DNA from: Carex sylvatica
Taxonomy: Eukaryota > Streptophyta > Magnoliopsida > Poales > Cyperaceae
Assembly: GCA_964058845.1 (NCBI GenBank)
Contig: CAXKVR010000110.1
Location: 1 to 38,303, forward strand
Length of the DNA: 38,303 bases
Reading direction: 5' to 3'
The stretch's first letter is position 1; the number at the start of each line of letters is the position of its first letter. The notes below the pieces were generated by a model. That model searched no databases. It was not told the DNA's origin and was given only the letters and a program-made list of their open reading frames with translations. The position numbers and the translations under genes were made by a program. Below are positions 1-11,149 of the stretch, piece by piece.

Positions 1-1695
1 AGTTCAATTAGTTATGCAATGCTCAGATGATGCTTGAAATCAGAAATTCAAAATGCAATTTAAAAACGTCCTATTTAATTCCTAATTGAACCTCAGGAAA
101 AATCCCGTGAACCCCCGCACCTTTGTACTTTTCGTGTCGCTTACGGTTGGTCTGAACTCCTTTCGGTATTCCGGGATTCACCTGATTATCCTGCTAAACC
201 TGCTATAACATACAGTTACACGCTGTATTAAATCCTTACTCTATGTTCGATAAGTTACGCTTCGATCGGTACGTTTTTATGTAATTTATTTGACTTAATT
301 CATTTCTGAATTTTCAGATTTTATACTATGGTTGCGGCCCGCAGGAGGTCTCCTTGCGGCCCGCAAGTCACCATACACATACCATTACGGCCCGCAAAGA
401 TTGGTACAGAAGTGTTTTAAGCTTTGTTTGCAACCGAATTCCGATCGGTTTCGATCGAAACTCGTTCTAAACACCGTATATTGGTTCCTAACATGTTGTA
501 GGTTGGTACGGTAGAGTTTTCATATCAATTGATATCATGTATACCTGATACCGGTTTGGTACCGGTGCTAACTTGCTCGATTAGCAAACAATTCAGATTT
601 TTGGTTATCGATAATATACAAGATTGGTATTCATGGTACATATACCTATCTATATCATGCAACACATATATTCTAAGTTCTTGGTACCAACTTGATTACC
701 CAATTAACCCTCGATTCGGATCGAAACTCGGTATAACAATCGAATCGATACAAAATTGAAATGCATGATACTTATTCAATTCAAATACACATATATGACA
801 TCCTATAGTCAATTAATCATCATGCAAATCGATTTCAATCAAAGTTAGGGTTTCGATACTCAGATTTTCAGAACTTCGATCAAATCTCAGAAAATTCGAT
901 GCAGAACGATTTAGAAACCTCAATTATACAAATTAACACCTTAATTTCAGAATCTAAACAAACCCTAACTAAATTTTCGGATTCAAAGTGAAATCTTAAG
1001 AAATCGGTATAAAATCAAGAAATCAACAAGTAATTCGAATGGAATTCGATCAATTCAACACGGTTTCGCATTTCTAACAAAAATCGATTCAATTCGACAA
1101 TTAGGGTTTCAAGGGAGATGAAATATACCAAATTGAAGAGAAGGAGATGATCAAGGTGGTAGTGCTTTGCTCCAAACTCGATTTCGCGTACGTCTGATCG
1201 ATTCGGTGTACTCGGATCTCACTTTTTTCTCTCTTCTCACCTTCTCCCTCTCTTTTCCTCTTTATTTCCGCCACCCACCACACACACCCGTATACACACA
1301 AGAGTCACGGCCAAAGGAAGAGAAAAGGCCAAGGTTTTTGATTAATTTTGGCAATTTTGCTAATAGGCCCATTAAACTTCCAATATTGCATATATGTAAA
1401 TTTTTCAAGAAAAGCCCTTGCTTAATTTAAATAGAAATTTGCATTATAGCATATATATACATATAGATATATTCATATGTATAATTTAATGATCCATTTG
1501 ATATTTCAATTCGGATAGGTTTATTTTTATTCGATCAAATCAGAAATTCGATTCTAAATGCCTCGACTCAGAAAATTCAGAATAAAATTAGAAAAATATA
1601 TCAAGGCATCAGATTTAAATTCGGAAAAATTCAGATGAACTTAATATTTCGAAATTTTTATTATTTTAATATTCTTCAGATTTCACTACGTCACA
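1..1695. other. Gene-free AT-rich region, possible LTR relic
   Basis: I find no convincing coding exon here; the open frames are short and lack recognisable motifs. Three copies of a GC-rich palindrome of the form TTGCGG-C-CCGCAA (some with a mismatch) lie at 332-344, 354-366 and 385-397 in otherwise AT-rich DNA. Read on the minus strand, 1430-1100 looks like a transcribed leader: purine-rich, then CT-rich, then a run containing GAAACCCTAATTG. Such a layout is common in plant LTRs, but no TG/CA ends, primer site or flanking duplication could be identified, so the LTR idea is only a guess. Confidence 0.3.
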
Positions 1696-4436
1696 ATTAT
1701 CTTGCCATATAGTGACACTACTAGGGTGCTCCAAACATATTCAGATGGAGTGTTGTATTAGGGTTATAAATGCCCTATTATGTTGTTATATATAGACACT
1801 ACTAGAGTTCCCGAAACACCTTCAATTGCAGTGTTGTAGAAGAGTTATAAATGCCCTATTATCTTGCTATATAGAGAAACTACTGGAGTACGACAACCAC
1901 CGTCAATTAGAATGTTGTATTATGGTTGTAAATGCCCTATTATCTTACCATATAGAGACATTACTAGAGTGCTCCAAACACCATCAATTTGAGTGTTGTA
2001 TTTGGGTGGTAAATGCCCTATTATATTGCAATTTAAAGACATTACTATAGTGGACCAAACACCTTCAATTTGAGTGTTGTATTAGGATTGAAAAAGGCCC
2101 TATTATCTTGCCATATATAGACACTACAAAAGTGCTCCAAACACCTTCAATTGGGGTGTTAAATAGGGGTTGTAAATGTCCTATTATCTTGCCAAATAGA
2201 GACACTAGAAGAGTGCTCTAAACACCTTCAATTGGACTGTTGTATTGGGGTTGTAAATGCCCAATTATCTTGCCATCTTGAGACACTACTAGAGTGCTGC
2301 AAACACCTTCAATTGGAGTGTTGTAGTAGAGTTGTTAATGTCATATTATCTTGTAATATCGAGACACTGCTAGAGTGCTCTAAACACCTTCAATTGGAGT
2401 ATTGAATTAGGTTTGTAAATGCCCTATTATCTTGCCATATAGAGACACTACTAGTATGCTTCAAAAACACCTTCAATTGGAGTGTTGTATTGGGGTTGTA
2501 AATGCCCTATTATCTTGCAATCTGGTGACACTACTAGAGTGCCCAAACTCCTTCCATTGGAGTGTTGTAGGAGAGTTGATAATGCCCTATTATCTTTTAA
2601 TATAGAGACACTACTTGAGTGCTCCAAACACCTTCAATTGGACTGTTGTATTAGGGTTGTAAATGCCCTATTATCTTGTCATCTGGAGATACTCCAAGAG
2701 TGTTCCAAACACCTTCAATTGGAGTATTGTATTTGGGTGGTAAATACCCCCTACTATCTTGCCATATAGAGACACTACTAGAGTGCTGCAAACATCTTCA
2801 ATTGGAGTGTTGTAGTATGGTTGTAAATGTCGTATTATCTTGCAATATAGAGACACTACTAGAGTCCTCCAAATACTTTCAATTGCAATGTTGTCGTAGA
2901 GTTGTAAATGCACTATTATCTTTCTATATAGAGCCACTACTAGTGTGCTACAACCACATTCAATTACAATGTTGTATTAGGGTTGTAAATGCCCAATTAT
3001 CTTACCATATAGAGACACTACCATAGTGGCCCAAACACCTTCAATTTGAGTGTTGTATTAGGGTTGTAAATGCCCTATTATCTTGCCATATGGAGACACT
3101 ACATGAGTGCTCCAAACACCTTCAACTGGGGTGTTGAATTAGGGTTGTAAATGACCTATTATCTTGTCATATAGAGACAATATAAGAGTGCTCAAAACAC
3201 CTTCAATTGGACTGTTGTATTGGGGTTGTAAATGCCCAAATATCATGCCATCTTGAGACACTACTAGAGTGCTGCAAACATCTTTAATTGGAGTATTGTA
3301 GTAGAGTTGTTAATGTCATATTATCTTGCAATATGAATTTACTACTAGAGTGCTCTAAACACTTTCAATTGCAGTGTTGAATTAGGTTTGTAAATGCCCT
3401 ATTATCTTGCCATATAGAGACACTACTAGTATGCTTCAAACACATTCAATTGGAGTGTTGTATTGGGGTTGTAAATGCCCTATTATCTTACAATCTGGTG
3501 ACACTACTAGAGTTCCCCAAACTCCTTCAATAGGGATGTTGTATTAGGGTGTTAAATACCCTACTATCTTGCCATATAGAGACTCTACTACAGTGCTCCA
3601 AACACTTTCAACTGGGGTGTTGTATTAGGATTGTAAATGCCCTATTGTCTTGCCATCTGGAGACACTACTAATGTGCCAAACACCTTCAATTGGAGTGTT
3701 GTAGTAGAGTTGTTATTGCCCTATTATCGTGCAATATATGTTTACTACTGGAGTGCTCCAAACACCTTCAATTGGAGTGTTGTATTAGGGTTGTAAATGC
3801 CCTATTATCTTGTCATCTGGAGACACTACTAGAGTGCTCCAAACACCTTCAATTGGAGTGTTGTACTAGAGCTATAAATGTCATATTATCTAGCCATATA
3901 GAGACACTACTAGAGTGCTCCCAACACCTTCAATTGGAGTATTGTATTAGGGTTGGAAATTCCCTATTATCTTTCTATATAGAGACACTACAAGAGTGCT
4001 TCAAATATCTTCAATTGGAGTGTTGAATTAGGATTGTAAATGTCTTATTATCTTGCCATATAGAGACACTAGAAGAGTTCTCTAAACACCTTCAATTGGA
4101 CTATTGTATTGGGGTTGTAAAGGCCTAATTATCTTGCCATCTTGAGACACTACTAGAATGCTGCAAACACCTTCAATTGGAGTGTTCTACTAGAGCTATA
4201 AATGTCATATTATCTTGCCATATAGAGACACTACTAGAGTGCTCCCAACACCTTCAATTGGAGTATTGTATTAGGGTTAGAAATTCCATATTATCTTTCT
4301 ATATAGAGACACTACAAGAGTGCTCCAAACACCTTTAATTGGAGTGTTCTACTAGAGCTATAAATGTCATATTATCTTGCCATATGGAGACACCATTAGA
4401 GAGCTACAAAGACCTTCAATTAATGTGTTGTATTAG
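1696..4436. repeat. Satellite block A (TTGTAAATGCCCTATTATC type)
   Basis: In this half the monomers carry TTGTAAATGCCCTATTATCT, CATATAGAGACAC and mostly GCTCCAAACACC. A multi-monomer pattern recurs. The marker variant GGACTGTTGTATTGGGGTTG, followed by a CATCTTGAGACAC monomer and a GTTGTTAATGTCATATT monomer, occurs at 2234 and 3209, and in partial form at 4098. The offsets of 975 and 889 bases equal about 12 and 11 monomers, as expected from duplication of multi-monomer blocks. Confidence 0.85.
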
Positions 4437-7328
4437 GGTTGCAACTAACCTATTCTCTTGCCATATGCAAACACTAATATAGTGTTGTATAACGATTGCA
4501 ACCACCCTCTTCTCTTGACATATGAAGACATGCTGCAAACACCTTCAATTGAAGTATTGTATTAGGGTTGCAACCACCCTCTTCTCTTGACATATGAAGA
4601 CATCCAAAGATCTTCAATTGGAGTGTTGTATTAGGGTTGCAACAACCCTTTTCTCTTGCCAGATGTAGACACTACTAGTGTGCTACAAAGACCTTCAATT
4701 GGAGTGTTTTATAAAGGTTGCAACCACCCTCTTCTCTTGCCATATGGAGACACTACTATACTACTTCAAACAACTTCATTTAGAGTGTTGTATATGGGAT
4801 CTAACCACCCTCTTCTCCTGCCATATGGAGACACTACTAGAGTATTGCAAACACCTTCAATTGGAGTGTTTTATCAGGGTTTCAACCACCCTTTTCTCAT
4901 GCCATATGGAGGCACTTCTAGTGTTCTGCAAAGATGTTGAACTTGAGTGTTGTATAGGGGTTGCAATTGCACCCTATTCTCTGGCCATCTGTAGACATTA
5001 CTTGAGTGTTGCAAACTCCTTCCACTGGAGTGTTGTATTAGGTTTGTAACTACCCTCTTCTATTGCCATATGGAGCAACTATTAGAGCGCTACAAAGACC
5101 TTCAATTAAAGTGTTGTATTATTGCAACTATCCTATTCTCTTGTCATATGCAGACATTAATAGAGTGTAGTATAAGGGTTGCAACCACCCTCTTCTCTTA
5201 CCATATGAAGACACTACTATAGTATTTGCTGGAAACACCTTCAATTGAAGTGTTGTATTAGGGTTGCAGCCACCCTGTTCTCTTGTTATGTGGGGACACT
5301 ACTAGAATACTCCAAAGATCTTCAATGGGAGTATTGTAGTAGGATTGCAACCACCCTCTTCTCTTCCAAGATGTAGACACTACTAGTGTGCTACAAATAC
5401 CTTCAATTAGAGTGTTGTATAAGGGTTGCAACCACCCTCTTATCTTGCCATATGAGGACACTACTAGAGTGTTGAAAACACCTTTAATTGAAGTATTATA
5501 TTAGGGTTGCAACCACCGTATTAGCTTGACATCTGGGGCTCTACTAATGTGCTGCAAAATACTTTCAATTGGAGTGTTGTATTAGAATTTCAACTACCCT
5601 CTTCCCTCCCCATCTGGAGATACTATTAAAGTGCTGCAAACTCCTTCAATTGGAGTGTTGTATTAGGGTCATAATGAGACATTAGTTGAGTGCATCAAAG
5701 ACCTTCAATTGGAGTGTTGTATTTGGGTTGCAACCACCCAATTCTCTTGTCATATGGAGACACTACTTGTGTGCTGCAAAGACTTTAAATATGAGTGTTG
5801 TATTAGCGTTGCAACTGCACTACTCTCTTTCCATATTGAGACACTACTAGTATGCTACAAAGACCTTCAGTTAGAGTGTTGTATTATGGTTGTAACTACC
5901 CTCTTCTCTTGTCATATTGATAAACTACTAGAGTGCTGCAAAGACTACCAATTGGAGTATTGTTAAAAGATTGCTTGCCATATGAAAAAACTACTAGAGT
6001 GTTGCAAAAACCATCAATAGAAGTGTTGAATTAGTGTTGTAACCACCTTCAATTAAAGTGTTGTATTAGAGTTGCAACTACCTATTCTCTTGGCATATAC
6101 AGACACAACTAGAGCGTTGTATAACGGTTACCACCACCCTCTACTATTGCCATATGACGACACAACTAGAGTGCTGCAAAGATCTTCAATTAAAGTGTTT
6201 TATTAGGGTTGCAACCACCTTCTTCTCTTGTCATATAGAGATCCTACTAGAATGCTACAAAGATCTTCAATTGGAGTGTTGTATTAGGGTTGCAACCATC
6301 CTCTTCTCTTGCCAGATGAAGATATTATTAGAGTGCTGCAAACTCCTTCAATTGCAGTGTTGTTTTAGGGTTGCAACCACCCATTTCTCTTATCATATAG
6401 TGACATTACTAGAGTGCTAAAAATACCTTCAATTGGAGTGTGTTGTATGAGGGATGCAACCACCCTCTTCTCCTGCCATATGGAGACACTACTAGAGTAT
6501 TGCAAACACCTTCAATTGGAGTGTTGTATCAGGGTTGCAACCACCCTCTTCTCATGCCATATGGAGATACTACTAGTGTTATGCAAAGAACTTCAACTTG
6601 AGTGTTGTATTGGGGTTGCAGCTGCCCTATATTTTCTTGCCATCTGCAGACATTACTTGAGTGTTGCAAACTCCTTCAATTAGAGTGTTGTATTAGGGTT
6701 GCAACTACCCTCTTATATTGCCATTTGGAGACACTAGTAGAGCGCTACAAAGACTTTAAATTAAAGTGTTGTATCTAGACACTACTAGAGTGTTGTAAAA
6801 TGGTTACAACCACCCTCTTTTCTTACCATATAAAGACATTACAAGAGTGCTGCAAATACCTTCAATTGAAGTCTTGTATGAGAGTTGCAGCCACCTTCTT
6901 CTCTAGCTATATGGGGACACTACTAGTTGGCTCCAAACACCTTCAATTGGAGTGTTGCATCAAGGTTGCAACCACCCTATATTCTCATGCCATATGGAGA
7001 CACTACAAGTGTTTTGCAAAGACATTAAACTTGAGTGTTGTATAGGGGTTGCAACTGCCCCCTATTCTATTGCCATCTGCAGACATTATTTAAGTGTTGC
7101 AAACTCCTTCAACTGGAGTGTTGTATTAGGGTTGCTACCATCTTCTATTGCCATATGACACTACTAGAGTGCTACAAAAACCTTTAATTAAAGTGTTGTA
7201 TTAGGATTTCAACTATCCTATTCTCTTGTCATATGCAGACACTAATAGAGTGTTGTATAACTGTTGCAACCACCTTCTTCTCTTGCCATATGAAGACACT
7301 ACTATAGTACTCCAAACTCCTTCAATTA
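4437..7328. repeat. Satellite block B (TTGCAACCACCCTCTTCTC type)
   Basis: From about 4437 the monomers switch to TTGCAACCACCCTCTTCTCT, CATATGGAGACAC and GCTGCAAAGACC. A distinctive run (CTCATGCCATATGGAG, then AACTTGAGTGTTGTAT, then CCATCTGCAGACATTA, then GCGCTACAAAG) occurs near 4896, 6551 and 6984, so a block of about five monomers is present three times. The last copy ends abruptly at CTCCTTCAATTATG near 7328, where unique sequence begins. Confidence 0.85.
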
Positions 7329-7491
7329 TGTGTATTTCTGTATGCTCTACATGCTGGTGCAATCACTTTTACAGTTTGGTCCATGTACCATTCCAGACCT
7401 ATACTGGTGTTGAGTATTTTTGATATAAAAAATTATGCTTGGTTTATACTCTTTTTTCCTTTAAATTTATTGTCCTTAATACCCAAATAAA
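7329..7491. other. Unique spacer between satellite and LTR
   Basis: AT-rich spacer with no recognisable gene. Its last five bases (ATAAA, 7487-7491) form the left copy of the target-site duplication of the adjoining solo LTR. Confidence 0.5.
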
Positions 7492-7880
7492 TGTTTGTTG
7501 CAAGCGCACAACCTATCAATGTAGTACTTAGGGTGTCGAATCACAGAGAGTATGGTTAAAAACTAGGCTTAAACTTAATTAATTAATTTCAGATTATTAA
7601 AAGAATATAAAGAAAATGGGGGGTTTGTTCTAAAAATCCTAAAGGTTGTGTTCAATACCCGAAAAGAGAATGTTTCAAATAATAAAAGTAAAGTAAAGAG
7701 AAAAAAATAGTTTAGGTTGCTTTCAAGTTAAGGAGATCTAGGGGTACTTGGTCTACAATTCCTTGCTAATTCTATCTATTTGGTATTTGTTTAAATTCTT
7801 GTATGATTTGATGAGATTTCTAACCTAATATGTCATTAAGGGTCACTTTCTTGAATTAATAACATGCCTAAGCAATTCGG

Positions 7881-8042
7881 ACTTCACAGTTACGTCCTTC
7901 ATCCTAGCTACCTAGACCATAAGCTCTTGTTAGTCTCTCCTCTCCTTGAATATTGGTACTTCACAGTTACGTCCTTCATACCAATATCTGATTCAATTTG
8001 AGATGTCCTAATAAGGGTTTGACTTCACAGTTACGTCCTTCA
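7881..8042. repeat. Three direct copies of a 21-bp motif inside the LTR
   Basis: ACTTCACAGTTACGTCCTTC occurs exactly at 7881, 7958 and 8022, each followed by A. The sequence between copies is different, so this is dispersed short-motif repetition and not a simple tandem repeat. It lies in the part of the LTR downstream of the presumed transcription start (minus strand). Confidence 0.9.
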
Positions 8043-8599
8043 CCAATTATCTAACCCTAATTTATGTAGTTTCGGCTTAGATTATAAATTGGTTAGATCC
8101 TAATCCAAACCTAAGGTATTTGCATTCATAATTTGGTACTCTCCTCTCATCCTAACTACTTTGGTTCTTTTGAATCCAAAGCAGAACTACATCGATTTTA
8201 AGTACTAATTATGTAATTAACACAAATGATAAATCTCAAAAATTAGTATCAAATCCCATAAAATAATCATAATAAAAATAAATAACCGATTAAGATAAAA
8301 TTAAATAAGTTCATGCATTGACCTAAACCCCTAGAAAGAGATCTACTCTCTCTTGGAGAGATCCATTACAAAAGTTGGCAAAAATAAGAAGAAATAAAAT
8401 AAAGAAATAGTTACACTCTTTATTGAATCAAGAACCTCAATCTTGCCGAAATCTTGCTTGTACCTTCTTCTCCTTCCAAGAAAAGCTTCAGGGACTTTAA
8501 GAAATTCTATCGGTTTATCGCTATATTGTATGGAAATTGGTATGCACCAAGGGGTGAGAGAGAGAGAGAGTGGATTGTCCGGTGAATGGAAAATGAACT

Positions 8600-8607
8600 T
8601 ATATAGC
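8600..8607 (-). promoter_or_regulatory. Probable LTR TATA box
   Basis: On the minus strand the sequence is GCTATATAAGTTC. It is followed within about 40 bases by a (CT)n leader-like stretch (8556-8570), which is a typical core promoter layout for a plant LTR. No transcript evidence is available. Confidence 0.45.
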
Positions 8608-8773
8608 AAAAGACTATTTCCAATTTAGAGGCTAGAAGGTGGGGTTAGTGGGTGTTATCTTTGTCTTATTTTCCTGGACTGATGTATCCAAATTTAGCTG
8701 TCAAAACACATCCCTACCTCGCTAAAAATAGAAACCGTGTTGAAAATGTGTAATTCTGGCTGTCTGTAGGTCC

Positions 8774-9170
8774 AGTGCATCCGCACTCTGCATAAGTGTG
8801 GGTGGCTGACCCGCACTGATGAATTTTCTGTGCTGTTCTAAAGTTCCTGAAATTGGCTAAGTACTGAGTGCGGGTGGATGACCCGCACTGGAGGTGAGTG
8901 CGTCCGCACTAGGCTCGAACTTTTTTTTATGAAGTACTGAGATGCTGAAAATTCGTTTAAGTGCTGAGTGCGTCCGCACTGGATCCCAAATTTCTTTTTT
9001 TTTATTTTCTCAGGTTATAGATCTTCTCGCTAGCTTTCTGAAAAGTGGCCATACGCCCAAAACGGAGTTACGAGTCAAAATCTATGGCTGTTTTAAGTTC
9101 AGGCGTCCGTTCTGCATTTCTGCTACAGTGTGTCCGCACTGGCTCTGACTGTGGGTGATCCATCTGCACT
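8774..9170. repeat. Cluster of seven GC-rich hairpin motifs inside the LTR
   Basis: Two motif classes alternate. Short ones have arms AGTGCG and CGCACT around a 2-base loop (8897-8910 and 8967-8980 perfect; 8774-8787 and 9127-9140 with a mismatch). Long ones have arms AGTGCGGGT and ACCCGCACT around a 5-base loop (8867-8889 perfect; 8795-8817 one mismatch; 9148-9170 degenerate). They stand out strongly against the AT-rich surroundings. The same motif class occurs in the second LTR copy at 34225-34297. They could be protein-binding sites, stem-loops in LTR RNA, or methylation targets; the sequence does not decide. Confidence 0.85.
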
Positions 9171-9414
9171 GGGAGTATTTTTCTTCATTTTTCATCATTT
9201 TTCATCATTCTCTGCACTGTAAAGCCAAACAAACACAATAACTTAATTCTAGGTGTATTATATTCACTTTATATTCAAAATACAAGATATTTAACGTTAT
9301 TTTATGATGAAAACTAGATCGAATATGTATATAATATATGCTTATCAACTATAAATTTTGACGGACAAGAATAAGATAACTTTTTGCTAATTTATGGGTA
9401 TATGTAAAGATAAA

Positions 9415-9696
9415 TTTTTCTGAATTTTTTTACTATTTATTAAGACACTTTGAAAATTATTGATCCAACGGTGACTTAACAAAACAGTAAAATTAGTAGT
9501 CACCATTGGATCAATAATTTTCAAAGTGGCTTAATAAATAGTAAAAAAATTTAGAAAAATGTAAAATTTGGTCTCCAAATACATATTTATATGGACAACA
9601 AGATGAACGATTCAGATCAACTTTTTGGATTTTGAAATTTCAAATTTGGACCGTATGTATTTCGGTCCATATGCATACGAATGCATATTAGTCACT
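9415..9696. mobile_element. Foldback element 1 (left arm truncated)
   Basis: The central stem pairs TTACTATTTATTAAG at about 9430 with CTTAATAAATAGTAA near 9540, and continues through the 13 bases of TGATCCAACGGTG and its complement. The right arm runs out to AGTCACT at 9696, next to (TA)n. The left arm does not extend as far, so that end is deleted or replaced. It shares its core with the next two elements. Confidence 0.7.
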
Positions 9697-9712
9697 ATAT
9701 ATATATATATAT

Positions 9713-10121
9713 AGTAAGTCTACCATACATTGCATAGGCACCTCTGTGCATTGGACTATAAATCACCATATTCAAAGTCCAAATGACCGATCCAAACCGT
9801 TCATCTTGTTCTCCATATTAATATGTGCTTGGAGACCAAATTTTACATTTTTTAGAATTTTTTTACTATTTATTAAGCCACATTGAAAATCGCTGATCCA
9901 ACGGTTACAGTAAAATCAAAAGGCACCGTTGGATCAGTGATTTTCAAAGTGACTTAATAAATAGTAAACAAATTCCAAAAAATATAAAATTTGGTCTCCA
10001 AGCACATATTAATATGGAGAACAAGATGAACGGTTTGGATCGGTAATTTGGACTTTGAATCCGTGATTTATAGTCCAATGCACAAAGGTGCCTATGCATT
10101 GCAATGTATGGTAGCCGTACT
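9713..10121. mobile_element. Foldback element 2, 409 bp, in (TA)n
   Basis: This is an almost complete inverted repeat. The left end AGTAAGTCTACCATACATTG pairs with the right end, whose reverse complement reads AGTACGGCTACCATACATTG. Arms of about 190 bases meet near 9915. Both ends abut (TA)n. The internal stem shares ACTATTTATTAAG, GATCCAACGGT and TTTGGTCTCCAA with its neighbours. It has no coding capacity. This matches MITE families that insert in TA microsatellites (rice Micron is the known example of that habit), but I cannot assign it to one. Confidence 0.85.
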
Positions 10122-10131
10122 ATATATATAT

Positions 10132-10506
10132 AGTGTGGCTAAATTGTTGCCGGTAGCATTTCAGCCAAGTATTACCGGGACTATATCTAATTATGTGATG
10201 TTCAAACAACAAATCCAAACTGTTAGATGTTTAATCTATATTAAAATCTACTTTGAGACCAAATTTTACATTTTTTGAAATTTTTTACTATTTATTAAGC
10301 TGGTTTGAAAACCGATGTTTTCAATGCTGCAGAAATTTACTGAAAACTGCAGTTTTCAAACCAGCTTAATAAATAGTAAAAAAATCCAAAAAATATAAAA
10401 TTTGGTCTCCAAGTAGATTTTAATATAGATTAAACATTTAACAGTTTGAATTTGTTGTTCGAACATCACATAATTAGATATAGTCCGGCAGCAATTTAGC
10501 CACACT
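10132..10506. mobile_element. Foldback element 3, 375 bp, in (TA)n
   Basis: The left end AGTGTGGCTAAATTG pairs with the right end CAATTTAGCCACACT. The arms stay complementary through ACTATATCTAATTATGTGAT to a central stem with AAGCTGGTTTGAAAAC. The left arm carries about 25 extra bases after TTGCCGG that the right arm lacks. It is bordered on both sides by (TA)n and shares the ACTATTTATTAAG core with elements 1 and 2. Confidence 0.85.
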
Positions 10507-11019
10507 ATATATATATATATGAATTCTTATTTAAAATCCACATATATAATTAAGTCCTCATAAAAATCCGCATATGCTGTGGCTTTCCTCATACCGCATA
10601 TAAACTGAATGTTAAAACACTGATTACATCTAATACACACTATTTCCCAATTAAAAATAAATAAAAAAGGAAGAGAGCGAAAAATCGAAGACATTATGTG
10701 ATATATCCAATATATGGGATGCAATTTCCTGCAATTAATACATAGTTTATCTAAATGTAGACACATATGCAGACATAACAAATCAAAACTGAAGAAATAT
10801 AGACCAATCATTAAAATGACAGCCTCGTCAGATTAACCGCTAATCAAAATCTTCAAAAAGATTAACAATGGATTTTACTATAATTGGTGAAAAAATGACA
10901 ACTGAAGCTTCACAATTTTGTAAGGCTAGATTTGAAGATATTGTTTCCTTAACCATCAATACATGATTATCCAACAATAGATATTGCATACCCATCATCT
11001 TACTTAATTAAACCTCACT
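10507..11019. other. Upstream region of the sugar transporter gene
   Basis: AT-rich non-coding DNA between the foldback cluster and the core promoter. No exon or repeat recognised. The foldback cluster ends about 640 bp before the start codon, so it could sit within the regulatory region. Confidence 0.5.
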
Positions 11020-11026
11020 TATAAAA
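11020..11026 (+). promoter_or_regulatory. Probable TATA box of the sugar transporter gene
   Basis: TATAAAA lies 124 bases before the start codon at 11150. This would place transcription start near 11050 and give a 5' leader of about 100 bases, usual for plant genes. It is inferred from position only. Confidence 0.6.
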
Positions 11027-11149
11027 GCAGTGCACAAATTCCTTTTCTGCTCATCCGCATCATAATCTTCCCCCCATTTTTTTCCCTCCTCGGTTCATAC
11101 CTACATGCCATTGTAACCTATACTAAAAGTAATATCATTAATCCATACA

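Larger units (their letters stand above)
1696..7328. repeat. Tandem satellite array, about 81-bp monomer, about 70 copies
   Basis: The sequence is a continuous head-to-tail array. The landmark ACCTTCAATTGGAGTGTTGT recurs about every 81 bases, so 5.6 kb holds about 70 diverged monomers. Each monomer reads roughly: TTGTAAATGCCC, then TATTATCTTGCCATATAGAG, then ACACTACTAGAGTGCTCCAA, then the landmark, then ATTAGGG. Because 81 is divisible by 3, several frames stay open through consecutive monomers and give 60-123 residue open frames with a 27-residue period rich in Cys and Leu. These are by-products of the period: they are on both strands, broken by stops, and have no start context or splice pattern. 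Monomers differ by substitutions and small indels. No transposon ends border the array. Confidence 0.95.
7492..9350 (-). mobile_element. Solo LTR of an LTR retrotransposon (minus orientation)
   Basis: On the minus strand the unit starts AGTTGATAAGCATA and ends CAACAAACA. A second copy at 33956 begins TGTTGATAAGCATA, so the ancestral start was TG and the first base here is mutated. Both sides carry ATAAA (7487-7491 and 9351-9355), a 5-bp target-site duplication. No internal region, primer site or second LTR is attached, as expected for a solo LTR left by recombination. On the minus strand a TATATAAG box lies near 8600, followed by a CT-rich leader and a short open frame (8609-8343, 88 codons) with no recognisable domain. 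The segment AAGCGCACAACC to GGGTGTCGAATCACAGAGAG (7503-7550) is of a type I associate with plant Ty3/gypsy LTRs, but lineage assignment from memory is weak. Length is 1,859 bp. Confidence 0.82.

Noticed and set aside
1826..7158. Series of open frames with Cys-rich 27-residue repeats
   Set aside because: Explained by the 81-bp satellite period. Frames are open on both strands, end at random stops and have no promoter or splice logic.
1696..7328. CRISPR-like regular repeats
   Set aside because: The whole monomer is repeated with no unique spacers, and the window is plant nuclear DNA.
10048..10278. 76-codon frame
   Set aside because: Spans the arms of two foldback elements; no coding character.
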